This document shows positions 11,095 to 21,904 of a stretch of 64,000 nt of DNA, piece after piece. This DNA comes from Pontederia crassipes (Eukaryota > Streptophyta > Magnoliopsida > Commelinales > Pontederiaceae), in contig CM060196.1 in the NCBI GenBank assembly GCA_030549335.1, positions 11,671,501 to 11,735,500 of the forward strand, written 5' to 3'. Below the pieces are notes generated by a model that saw only the letters and a program-made list of their open reading frames with translations, did no database searches and was not told the origin of the DNA. The position numbers and the translations under genes were made by a program. Numbering within the stretch: position 1 is the first letter of the stretch; each line of letters opens with the position of its first letter.

Positions 11095-12785
11095 TGGAGT
11101 ATCAGCTTTTTTTATGCACTATGATCCAAATCCGTCACAAGTGCATAACTTATTTGTACGATTCTTAACCGAATTCTTGTACTCTCAAACGTGTCACTGA
11201 GTTGATAACCTATAAAATGTTGAAAGAAAAAGTCAATCCAAAATTTATTAAAAAAAATATTTGTGAAAAATCGAAACAAGTTCTCACTTCACTTATCAAC
11301 GAATTGTTCATCTCTTACTTTCAATACTGCATTGTTTGAAACTGAAGGATTGATTTCGCTTTCCAATTCTTCAAATTGCTTGAAATTGAAGATTGTCATT
11401 TAGCAAAATCACATAGCAATAATTTGTTCAAACCTTATAACATATTAAATAAATATACTTACTCGAGATGCGATGCCATCTCGCTACAATTAGCTACTTT
11501 ATAACATATTAAATAAATACTATGTCCCTCAACACAACTTTGCATCATTTACCAAAAAAATGACATGGGTATTTAGTGATGCAAAAAGTATTTTTGTTAA
11601 TTTATCTTTCACCACCATCATGGTTTCTTGGAACTTGCGTATGCCATGATTGTATGTGTCGGCTCAAAGTACAATGAATTGGGCATGTCCTTAATGAGAT
11701 ACATTTCACATAAAGAGCTCTCAACTTTTGCCTTATTCTTTGGCTTTCTTCTCAATTATAGCATGCATCTTTCAAATGGATATATCCACTGATTTTCAAT
11801 CGGGCGGACAATTTTGTACAATCAAGTGTTCCCTCACGTTAAAAAAAAGAAGATGAAAATATCTTCTCAATATGCAAGATTGTTATCGCAAGACTCTAAC
11901 CAAGACGACTTCTTTGCGGACGTTGGATCCACAAACTTACTTTAAGAACATAGATAAGTTCATTAAAGTTTCCTAACTAGCTTTTGACAGAAGTTCTTTA
12001 AAAGCATTTGGACGCAACCTTTGAACGAATATGTGATAATAATGACTCTTCATATCATGTATCTTTCCATTTTCTGTGTTCAAATAATTAGAAATCCTTT
12101 ATGCATATCCGTCTAGAAATTGATTATTGTACCCATTCAAAAACCACTTTCATTGATTATTGTCCCAAGACTTAAGTCGCTTCTTCATTGTTGCATTCTC
12201 CATTGTGAAGAAAAATAATATCTAATTATGGTCTTCTACATATAATTTTCATGTCATCACGCTTGTATACTATCTTTTTGTTCTTTCTTTAACATCTATA
12301 ACGATGTTAAAAATGTTGTCGGATACGTTCTTCTCCATATGCATGACGTTCAAGTTATGTCCAATTATGTTTGAATAACAATAAGGCAACTCCCAAAAAA
12401 TAATTCTCTTCTCCCAATTATGTTCACTCTCAAACTTAATTTTCTTATAAAATCGGCCTTCAATCTGAATGAGACTTGATTAAGTTTTTTTTCTTGTTCT
12501 AGTACTTCTTGTCCCGTCAAATGACTTAGACACAATGTGTAATCAATTGTATTCTTTTTAAATGAGTTTCGTATCACAACAGATCTCTCCAAAGGCAAAA
12601 AAATCTGATGGCAATCAAACTAGCATACCTTCCTACTATTTTACAAATAAAATAATTTTGTATCCTTTCTGCATATGGGACAAGAAAGTTTACATGTTCG
12701 ACTCATGTGGTGAAAGAAAATCTCATTTCTGGAAGTCCACATGTGCAAACTACCAGATGCAAAGACCATGGACCAAGGAGCAATA
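11095..12785 (-). mobile_element. CACTA TNP2 transposase fossil (middle and DUF4218-like part), unit 1
   Basis: Minus-strand translation gives SHLTGQEVLEQ, then HNWEKR, LPY-like and GHNLNVMHMEKNVSDNIFN, the signature of the Transposase_21 domain of En/Spm TNP2. Further on come a KSHHYHIFIQRLLP-like block, a MEKIFSSSFF..WEHL block and ETYFIKDMSNSLYFEP, as in the DUF4218 region. Many stops and shifts; a fossil without its own ends. Confidence 0.8.
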
Positions 12786-12799
12786 GTACTTCTAGGTGC

Positions 12800-15700
12800 T
12801 CTGACTCATAAATTATCTAATAGCCGCTCATGGAGAGGCAGCCGGAAGAACTGACCCCACATTTGACGTATAAGAAGAGTTTTCCAGTAGGTGGATACGC
12901 TCGAGCAATCATGACGAGCATGCAAGACATCTTTCGAGCTTGAAGAGCATAGAGGACAAAGGTAATGGCACCAATGCCCCGTCGCTGCCTTAAGTTGGTG
13001 ATTAAACTGTCATGAGATGCCATCCAAACGAAGGATCAGATCCCATGAGGTTCCTGCCAATTCCATATTAGTTTCCATATAGGATCGGCATGGTTATTCC
13101 GAGTGCGGAGTCTATAGGCAGATTTGATGTTGAGGATTTCATCTTCATTGGGTATCCAAGGAACTTTATCTGGGCCATGGGAGAGTTGGGGGTGAGGGGA
13201 GAAATGGCTACAATCTTGTTATGTAGTGTGTTAGGGAGGAATGTGGATTGTCTGTCAAGGTCCCAGCATCCTTGCGGAGAGATAATTGTAGACACTAGGA
13301 TTGGAGTCTCCTGGTGTAGAGGTGTCCACAGCATCTTGATCCGCGGTGGTGATTTTGGGATCCAGGAGTGGGTCCCAAAGTTTGTGGATCTCCCATCCCC
13401 AATACAACGGCCAAAGGAGCCAATGATTTTCGGTCATACTTCACAAATTGCGCGCCAAAGGGTAGACGATTGACTTTACACAATGAAGCTCGGTGAGTTG
13501 CTCTTGGTGCTTTTATATTTGTGGAGTACTTGCACCAAGAGTTGTTGCGGCTGAGTTAGGGATCACTAGAAAGATTTTGCCATGAAAGCCTCATTAACTA
13601 TTCAAAGTGAGTAGATGACAAGTCTACAAAATGCTAGGTGTTGGGTGATTTTTTGCCAATTGATTGTGTGTAGCTTCCTATTGTCCTCATTGTGGCTCCA
13701 AAGGAAATTTTTGCATAGCTTCTCAACTTCGTTGATCGCTTGCTAATCACTATATGATTCTAACCTATTTTAGATGAAATTCATACATATCGAGTCCCAC
13801 TTTTACCTATTTTTGGGCCAATTATACTTAGAATGCAAACATTGTGATAACTAGTTGATATTCCTCATTTCATACTTAATTCCATGTGCATAGAGGTTCT
13901 GAAATGCCAAAATCCATTAATATCTAAATTCTATGCCAAGTTATCATTTCGAGGACAAGTTATCATTCCTAAGTGTCAAGTTATCATTATTTTGAATGAA
14001 CTGATTTTCAATGGTTTTCTTGCCCTAAATCCATCATTATCATGTATAAATCATATTTGTATAGTCACATCTCAACTTGTGCAAAGTTTTAAATCCATTT
14101 GAACAAGTTATCATTTTTCAAGTGCCAAGTTATCGTTAAAGGGCAATTCTGTCATTTCGACATGCAAAACCATTAATTCTGCACAAGGCCCTTAAGCAAT
14201 CATTTTATTATTGTTCTAACTCATTGCTGGTCAAATTTCATCATATTTGGATAATCAAAACTCAAGTTATCACAAGTTATCATTTTTAAGTCATATACGT
14301 TATCGTTTTTGGGGCACTCAAGTTATCACTCCTTAGGAATCTCATTCATATTTGATTTCTGACCTCACTCACTTGTCACTCTAATCAATTTGATGCCTGA
14401 AATGCTTTGAACCACCCATATTAGGACATTTTCCAAGATTTCCATAAAGTTATCATTTCGGGCCCTTGAATTCATTCATATCGATATAAGTTTTCATTCC
14501 TGTACAACACATAATCCCATCTGATATTTGAACTAGTTACCAGCATTATCCTAATCTTTATTTATCAAAATATCATTCAAAGGCTTTGATGCTTGCTGTT
14601 TGGGTTTTGTAGCAGGGAGAAAAGTTGGCCAAAAAGTGGAAAAAGGTGGGGGGACCACTGAATTCCTGCACCAAAAGTTGTCTGCAACAGTGCAGATTCT
14701 TCCAGGCAGTGGACAGGTGGCTTAATCAGGAGGATTAGAACATTCAGATGCTGATCAAAGGGTGGAAAGGAGGGATATAAAAGCTGGATTTTTCTGGAGG
14801 AAAGGGGAGGCTGGTCATTCAGGGGTTTGAGCAAGGGTTTTGGAGCTGCTGCTACTTGGAGCTGCTGCTTGCCGAGAGTCTTCAAGCATCCATGATTTGT
14901 ATATGTTTCTTATCCCATTTGATGTCAAATCTTGTAAATATGAGGAGCTAAACTCCATTTCTTCTAGGATAGGGTAGTAGTTTAGATTAGTTTTGGATGG
15001 ATATGGAATGATTTATAATCCTGCACTGAATTCTATCCTGATTTCAGATTTCAGATTGCAGAAATGTTCTATATTGATTTATGTTATGTTGTCATTAGAC
15101 CCATTTGTAATTGATGCCTGAGAGGTCTTATTTGATCTAGACATCCTTCAGGAATGATTTATGAGATAATATCGGATTTCTGGAGTCAATTTTATTGCAA
15201 ACTTGATTTCTGAATTCTGATTTCCTAGTTTCCTGAATTTCTGAATCTGAATCTGATTCCTATGAATGTTGAATTTGTTCTTCATTTCTAACCTGATTAA
15301 TTGAGTCCTTGGGATGTTGCTATTGTCCCTATCTTGTTCAGAAATGAATCAAGATTGTTTGGACAATCATTTGACTCAAACCAGATTTTTCCACTTATTT
15401 CTGAATGAAAACTAGAATTCTGATTTTTCTGATTTCTCATTGGAATCTATTTTTACTAATTGAGTCTCCTGAATTATTCCAATCACTGATAAGTGAACTT
15501 TAGGGATGTCTTGTAGTCCAGAGATGGGTCAAGAATCAATTGGTAAGTCAGATTTCCATTGTGTTAAAATTTTGATTTCTAAAATATTGATTTCATGGTT
15601 TTTGGTTTCCTGAATTCCAAAATCTGATTTCCTGGGCTTTTGGATCTGATTGTCATCAAGGATTGGATTAATTGAACAGCTGAAAGGCTAATATATGCCC

Positions 15701-17455
15701 TGATCTTATTCAGAAATGAATCAAGATGTTTGACAATTCAGGATTCAAATATGATTTTTCCAAAATCTGATTTCTGAATTTTAATTCTGAAATCTGTTTT
15801 CTGATTTCTTTTGGAATCTGATTTTGCCAATTGAACATCCTTATTTCATCTAATCACTGAGAGGTGTACTTTAGGAACTTCTTGCAGTCCAGAGATGGGT
15901 CAAGAAGAAATTGGCACGGCTGAATTCCATTGATCAATATTGCTGATTTCCCAAATTGCAGATTTCTATTTTCTAATTTCATTTGAATTCTGATTTCCAT
16001 TGTTAAGCCTCATTTTAATCCACTACTGAGAGGTAGTTTTAAGGTCATTCTTGAGAGTCAGAGATGACCCAAGGAGCATTGGATAATCATTGAATTTTCC
16101 ATTAAAGTTTGAATGTCTTTTAACCCCAATCAAATAGAACTTTGTGTGGATTTCACTTTTCCTTGCAACCGAGAGGTTGATTTTAAATCTCCCTTGAATT
16201 TAGAGATGAATCATGGAACACAAGTACTAATATTGGGTATATTTTATCCTGATTTGGTTGATTGGAATGATTCCATCTTTTTATGATTGCAATTGCAAGT
16301 TATCATTCCAAACTTCCTTGAATTGCAAAAAAAAAATCAGCATTGAACTTTCTTTTGAGCCCAATGATAACTTGATTTTCAGTGAGGACCCTCTTTTGAT
16401 TCAACCTAGCTAACAACTATATAATCATATATTGCTTAGTTAGATGCCAATTGAGCTGTGGGAACAGCCATTTTCAAGTTGAATCAAAAGTTGGACATTT
16501 AATGATAACTTGTTCCATTCCATCCTTAATTAATTTAGATGAACCCCAAAATCTAGAAGAACCTTCCTCATAGATAGTTAAATATTTTTAGACTTCAATT
16601 TAGCATTTATAATTCTGTTTTGCAAGAATTTCCAAAACCCAAAAACCAGTTATCATTTCACTTTCCATTAAAAATATATTTTCACTATTCATTAAAAATA
16701 TGTTTTTAGCCACTTAAGTAGAACTAATCTAGATTGTTTTAGGGTGTCTTAGACTTCAAATTCTTATGGATACGACAACCTGAGTCTACTACAACTTACC
16801 TGTGCACTTGTAGCTAGTGAGTTGGGAGACCAAAAAATGAAAAATTGACTTTTTCTTTAATTTCAGCAAGTTATCACTAGAAAACCCAAATATCACTATC
16901 ATTCGTCCAGGATTCCAATTTGAAGTTTTGTAGGCTGCATAATGTGGGCTGGTAGAGAGATGGCAACCGAGTTAACGAGCGTTAGTCGTCCAGCAAAGAA
17001 GAGAGTCCTGGCTGACGAACTGGATAGAGGAGATTGGACTTTGTAAATGAATTGACCATAAGTTTCCTTTGTGATTCTTCCATGGCGCAAAGGAACTCCA
17101 AGATATATATTTCCCGAGGTTGTCTCTGATATTGAATCCATACATTTGCTGAATTTCATTTTTAGCACATTGAGAGACATTGCTTGACAAGAGGAGGGCG
17201 CGTTCGGAGGCGTTATGTTGCATGTCAGAGGCAGAGCAGAATAGCGAGATGGCGTCCAAGGTGATCTGCATAGACGACTTTGAGGCGTTGGAGAAAATAA
17301 GGAGATCATCAGCAAAAGTAGTATGCGTGAGTTTTGGCCGATCAATCTTCATAGCCGTCGGGTCCTGTGGCTTTAAATGGATGCATGCCCCATAGTTCCT
17401 TCCGGATTTCTCAAGAAGAGAATGGGCATTCAAGATGGCGCATGTGCCTCAATGT
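12800..17455 (-). mobile_element. LINE fossil split by the solo LTR
   Basis: The two parts 12800-13732 and 16902-17455 form one collinear copy of the shared LINE segment around the solo LTR. The 3' part includes GCWDLDRQSTFLPN and MASHDSLITNLRQRRGIG, matching the post-RT linker and zf-RVT region of plant L1 ORF2. Confidence 0.85.
13733..16901. mobile_element. Solo long LTR (probable Ty3/Gypsy type) in the LINE fossil
   Basis: A 3169-bp segment absent from the matching site in all other units. It starts TGATCGCTTG, ends CACTATCA and is flanked by TTCGT on both sides (13728-13732 and 16902-16906). TG...CA ends with a 5-bp target duplication, no internal coding frame and no second copy of its ends indicate a solo LTR left by LTR-LTR recombination. 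A TATA box (TATAAAAG, 14776-14783) and a following GC-richer stretch look like the LTR promoter on the + strand. Inside are about a dozen CAAGTTATCA-type motifs near both ends and about seven degenerate ~180-bp repeats (15110-16230). Age cannot be read without a partner LTR. The family name is inferred from length only. Confidence 0.8.
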
Positions 17456-17676
17456 ATATACATTTCATTTTCAATGAATATTCGTTGAGGCAACAGACAT
17501 ATAGAGAATATTATGTCTCATCATGACAAAAATAAAAGTAGAAGTTGGAAGTTATAAATGATTATATTTTGGAGCTTAAGAGGAATACTCAAGCATGTTC
17601 AGGTTAGCTAGCAATTACTTCAGTTCAATCCTTAGAGTTTAGGCTATCATATTTATCAGAATACTCCTAAGTGCCA

Positions 17677-18600
17677 CAGTACAAGTCTGCCAAATATATA
17701 GCTGACTCAGCCTGGTGATGGTAAAGAGATGCTAAATTACGGCTAAAAGCAATAGCCACACTTTAGCATCGACACAAAGCCATGCTAAAGTGATGCCAGC
17801 TTTCGGTAACTGTTAGCGTCGCCATGACGCCAAAGCAAACGACGGCGCTACTAGCGTCACCTCTCGACACTAGTTCGACATTATGATGATTCTATAAGTC
17901 GCGTTGCAAAGTGATAATTAGAGCAGCTAGTTAGACACTAAAGTGACGTTGATCATGTCGTTCGGGACGCCAATATGATGCTAATTGCGAACTCTATTCT
18001 AACGCAAATGTGGCATTAAAATAATTATCTACGGGCACATTATTGTATATGGATGATGTTTCAAGATAATTTACCATTATTGCTGTTAAGAATAGTCTAC
18101 TTCTCACTTTGCGTGACGGCCATCATTCATCCTTGATTTTTTCGACGGATACTTAGTGTAATACAATTGTTGTGTCTGTTCTGCGAATACGAATGGATCC
18201 TATGATTGAAGTCTTGAGCGAAAATTAATATCTATCAATTTAAACTTTTGATAAACTTTAGCTCCCTTTTTCATATGGAACCAACGGCATTTTAACACTA
18301 CGACCTTTTAAATTTTTCCATATAGGATAATTCTATGATTTCTTCTATAATGTCGTAATAACCTAACTCGTTGACCACGTACATGCTTTCCAAAACACCT
18401 ATGCCACAATTAATAGTAGAATATTGTTCATTGATAACATTTGCATTTTCGACATGGGCATAAGCTTTCACCACATGAAGAAGCTAACGTCATCATTTCG
18501 ACACGCCTCCTTAATAAATTCATCAACACCATCTTTATATTCTTTTATTATAACGTCACGTTTATACTTCCAATGACGAATCCAACTACGATGTCAAAAG
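17677..18600 (-). mobile_element. CACTA end plus TNP2 fossil, unit 2
   Basis: Same fossil with the terminus changed to CAGTACAAG. The subterminal motifs GTTAGCGTC and GACGCC are clear. Confidence 0.72.
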
Positions 18601-19237
18601 CTAAACTTTAAAATTTAATAAAATAAATTCACATTAATCCATAAATGCTATCAAATAGCAACATAACTATGTAGAAATTTTCGTGCATATGCAAGCAATT
18701 TGCATCAACTTTGGCCAGTGGATCTCTAAAGACCTTGAGGAATGTAATTAAACAATCCTAGCAAAAAGATTAGTATTATAACAAGATCCAATTCATTAAT
18801 GAACAAGAACTAACTATAATATCATAGTTAAGATATTTAGCAGAATGGACATAACTCTGGTGAACTGGTGCAAGATCTTATCAATGTATTGTATCTTGTT
18901 GTATTATAATTTTTCTCTCAACTTCTATTACACTGCTTACATCAGCTGCTAACTAAATATCAGAATGATATAGAAGTGACGAAAGTAAGTAATTATTATA
19001 ATGAGAAATTAGTTTAAACAAAGTTTAAGAAAAAAAAACTCCGATATTTAGGCCTCAACAGTGAGTTCATGAAAGAGTCCGGTCAGCCACATTCTCCTCC
19101 TCGCGACGTAAAGTTCTTTAAGTGTTAATGTTTAACCTTATCTAAAAGTACGTTAAAACTTGGCGAAAAAGAAGTGATGGACTGAAGAAATAAATGGATA
19201 AAACTTAGTTATAAACGATTGAAAGGAAAATACATTA
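18601..19237. other. Gene-free AT-rich stretch upstream of each gene copy
   Basis: About 640 bp between the CACTA fossil and the duplicated promoter block, repeated in each unit (for example 2700-3315 and 26221-26860). It contains runs such as GAAAAAAAACTCC and no coding or RNA gene I can recognise. Confidence 0.5.
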
Positions 19238-19380
19238 TAGTCATTTTATATTAATTGACTGCGATTATAACTCATTGTCGTCCTCCACAACCTCAATATC
19301 ACATACCATAATAGTCATTTTTTATTAATTGACTACGACTATAACTCATTGTCGCCCCACAACCTCCATATATCATCATG
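19238..19380 (+). repeat. 74-bp direct duplication in the gene-upstream region
   Basis: A block starting TAGTCATTTT and containing ATTAATTGACT, TATAACTCATTGTCG and CACAACCTC occurs twice, offset by 74 bp (19238 and 19312). The same doublet lies upstream of each gene copy, for example at 3316/3390. It is 330-470 bp before the ATG and predates the array. Confidence 0.8.
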
Positions 19381-19430
19381 TCAAATAATTCACGAAAGAA
19401 TGATCCTTCCCATTAGCACGTGTATCACTA

Positions 19431-19591
19431 GGTGGGAATGGTCGGACTTTAGGATAAAACTGATCCTTCCGGGCAGTTTCGGCTTGAAGAGGACAAATTT
19501 TGAGTAACAGCAAGTCATCAAGCGTCTTCCCAGTGGTTTGGAATGGTTGAACTTTGGGATAAAACAGGACATTCCGATCCTTCAGGGCAGT
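19431..19591 (+). repeat. Imperfect direct repeat in the proximal promoter
   Basis: Two related segments, 19431-19477 and 19535-19591, share GGAATGGT, ACTTT.GGATAAAAC and GATCCTTC.GGGCAGT. The second has about ten extra bases and abuts the TATA box. Both occur in every unit except unit 5, where the second is lost in the 61-bp deletion. They could hold paired regulatory sites; no known element is claimed. Confidence 0.7.
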
Positions 19592-19592
19592 G

Positions 19593-19600
19593 TATATATA
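19593..19600 (+). promoter_or_regulatory. TATA box of copy 2
   Basis: TATATATA 116 bp before the ATG, conserved in place in copies 3, 4, 6 and 7. Transcription would be expected to start near 19625-19632, giving a 5' UTR of about 80 bases. This start is inferred from usual plant TATA spacing. Confidence 0.65.
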
Positions 19601-19708
19601 CAATTGTTCTCTGCATACATTATCTCAACTTCTCATGCCCGACGCTCCTAGCTAGTTTCTTCGTCCTCGCCGAAACACACGTCCGCTGAGCTCCCGGCAA
19701 TTGCAAAA

Positions 19709-20557
19709 ATGGCCGCATGCGATTTCAGAAAGCTTTACAGGGAGTACATTGGACACCTCGATAATGGCGTCAACTTCACCGACGTACCCATCAACTCCGA
19801 TGTCAACTTCCACTTCATCCTCGCCTCCGCCATCGACTACACGAAGACCCCGACGCCCAAGCCCACCAATGGCGCGTTCGACGTCTTCTGGGACAGCAAC
19901 AGCCTCAACCCCGAGGCCGTCGCCAGCATCAAGCATAGCCACAAGCACTTGAAGGTCGCACTCAGCCTCGGCGGGGCAAGCGTCTGCGGTACTGACGTAG
20001 TCTTCACCGCCACCAACGTGGATTCCTGGGTAGACAACGCCGTATCCTCGCTGACCTCCATCATTCTGGAGTACCACATCGATGGCATCGACATCGACTA
20101 CGAAGCCTTCCAGCCTGACTCCGTGCACACCTTTGTGGAGGGTATCGGGAAGTTGATCACGACCCTCAAGCAAGAAAAACTCATATCCTTCGCTTCCATT
20201 GCTCCACACGACAACGCCCTGGTCCAGGGCTACTACATGGCACTGTGGAAGACGTACAGTAGTGTTATCGACTATGTAAACTTCAAGTTTTACCAGTATC
20301 CCAGCTTGGACGTGGAAACGTTCCTGGACCACTACAACCAGCAACTCAAGAACTACACTGGTGGAAATGTTTTGGCAAGCTTCCGTACCGATGGGGTTGG
20401 CGGGTTAACACCTGGGAACGGCTTCTTCCGTGCCTGCGAGAGGCTCAAGGGGGAAAATAAGCTTCCAGGGATCTTTGCGTGGTCTGCGGACGCGTCACTT
20501 GCATCCGCAAGTGGGTTCATACACGAGAAGGAAGCGCAGAATCTACTTGCGAATTAA
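19709..20557 (+). CDS. GH18 chitinase-like protein, copy 2 (intact, cytosolic type)
   Basis: A 282-residue intronless frame of the plant GH18 group that includes tulip-bulb chitinase, narbonin and 'chitinase 2-like' proteins. It starts near REYIG (residues 11-15), as the mature domain of relatives does. SLGG is at 86-89 and the catalytic signature DGIDIDYE at 125-132, with Glu132 the expected acid. YVNFKFYQY is at 189-197, and FAWSAD near 257-262 carries the conserved barrel Trp. The family hydrolyses chitin beta-1,4 links, though narbonin-type members have lost activity. The upstream frame is closed by TAG with no earlier ATG, so there is no signal peptide; cytosolic location is inferred. 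Lys193 stands where tulip chitinase has Gln, as I recall it. AATAAA lies at 20831. Copy-specific residues are Gly145, Gln155 and Glu244. The length equals a full GH18 domain. Confidence 0.93.
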   Translation: MAACDFRKLYREYIGHLDNGVNFTDVPINSDVNFHFILASAIDYTKTPTPKPTNGAFDVFWDSNSLNPEAVASIKHSHKHLKVALSLGGASVCGTDVVFTATNVDSWVDNAVSSLTSIILEYHIDGIDIDYEAFQPDSVHTFVEGIGKLITTLKQEKLISFASIAPHDNALVQGYYMALWKTYSSVIDYVNFKFYQYPSLDVETFLDHYNQQLKNYTGGNVLASFRTDGVGGLTPGNGFFRACERLKGENKLPGIFAWSADASLASASGFIHEKEAQNLLAN

Positions 20558-20842
20558 TGGCCAGTGATCACCGTATGCATTGGCAGATGCGCTGTACGTG
20601 CAGGCGGAAATCTTTCACATCCACCCGGCAAGTTGAATTTGTGTGTGAATGTTGTTGTGCTCTGGTGTTATCGTCTATATGTAATCTAAATAATGGTGTG
20701 ATAGAGAATGAGGGGTTGTGGCACAGTAGTACATACAGCCTTTTCATTCCTCTTTTATGCCTTATTTATTCGCTTCAATATATATATATCTATGTATCTC
20801 CGAGCTATATATGTCTTAGTTTGTAATTGAAATAAAAAAGGG

Positions 20843-21895
20843 TGTGATCCGAATTATTATTAACGCGCGCAATATTCGTATGAACTTTATATATTATATT
20901 TTGGATTCATTTAAATAGAAGTCAAGTTAAAATTTCATAACGATTCTGCAGAAAGCTAAACAAGATGGATTCCGGAGAAAGACAAAAGGAGGAACTTGCA
21001 TTAATGTCAACCAACTATTATGTCTCACCCTTCTATTTATGTTGTGTGAAACTGCAGCTTACTAAAAATGTTCTGGATGTTTCTCCTAGCTCTACTACCT
21101 TTTATGCAAGAAATACAAAATGAACACTCTCCCTCGAGTTGATAGATGATAGAGATCTAGGAAACTCTACTTGCCTACTAAATGGCTGTCGTATTGTCTG
21201 ACATTAAGGTTTAGTAAGAATATTAGCTACCTTATCTTTAGAAGAAACATGTCGTAGGTGAACAAGGGATTACATATATCAATTGCGAACAAAATTGCAA
21301 TCCACTTCAAAGTGTTTTGTTCGCTCGTGAAAAAATAAATTCTATGCAATCTGAATTGCTACTGTGCTCTCACGAAATAATATAATTGTAAGTGAAACAA
21401 AAATTCGTAGTTCTCAAGGAAGTCGTTGCAGCCAAATAACTTCTAAAACTGCTAATGCAAGACTTCAATATTCTGCCTTTGCATTTGATTGAGAAACCAT
21501 TGATTGTTTTTTATTTCCATGAAATTATAAAATCTCCTAACTTGATAGAATATGCAGAGACCGAACATTGTGTCACAGCACATTAAGCTCATTCCGCGTC
21601 ACAGTATGCCACTAACTCGCGAAGTTTTAGCAGGAAACAATAGGTCCTTTTAGATATTGTACAATATGTAATGCAACATTATGATGCGAGTGATCCAGTC
21701 TATTGTATGCATGAATTGTCTTAAATGATGCACAACAAACCCTATGTTTGGGAGAGTCATGAGTTAAGTAAATGAGACGACGATAAGCCACTAAAAAAGT
21801 TTTCAATCATTTATCGAAGAGTCTACGAGTAACCATTCACCTTGACCGGATGGATGTTTATCATAGACAGGCGCGGTGACCTTTACATTCTATTC
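20843..21895 (-). mobile_element. Copia fossil fragment, unit 2
   Basis: Same fragment as in unit 1. The LTR is 20843-21126 (284 bp) and holds a minus-strand TATATAAAG at 20885-20893. It starts directly after the gene's AATAAA. Confidence 0.85.
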
Positions 21896-21904
21896 AAGTG
21901 GAGT

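Larger units (their letters stand above)
982..13704 (+). repeat. Array unit 1 (leftmost; carries Copia insertion)
   Basis: Unit edges are set at the shared AAATTT.TGCATAGC site in the LINE fossil. Without the 5.1 kb Copia element and its 5-bp target duplication the unit would be about 7617 bp. It shares a roughly 20-base stretch near 13216-13236 with unit 5 that units 2-4 lack. Confidence 0.85.

Noticed and set aside
982-13704. The whole array unit as one giant transposon
   Set aside because: Unit edges differ at the two array ends, match no terminal repeats, and the copies are strictly tandem with no target duplications.
13733-16901. The 3.2 kb insertion as a CACTA or hAT DNA transposon because of its end-clustered motifs
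   Set aside because: Its ends are TG...CA with a perfect 5-bp duplication TTCGT, and no terminal inverted repeat is visible. An LTR fits better, though the motif layout is kept as a finding.
19701-19952. A second plus-strand frame rich in Ser, Thr and Pro at the start of each gene copy
   Set aside because: Low-complexity shadow of the GH18 frame. Its codon pattern follows the main frame.
19652-20344. A 230-codon minus-strand open frame overlapping each chitinase-like gene
   Set aside because: It recurs in all intact copies only because the sense gene is conserved. It has no recognisable domain, and long antisense frames are common in GC-rich coding DNA.
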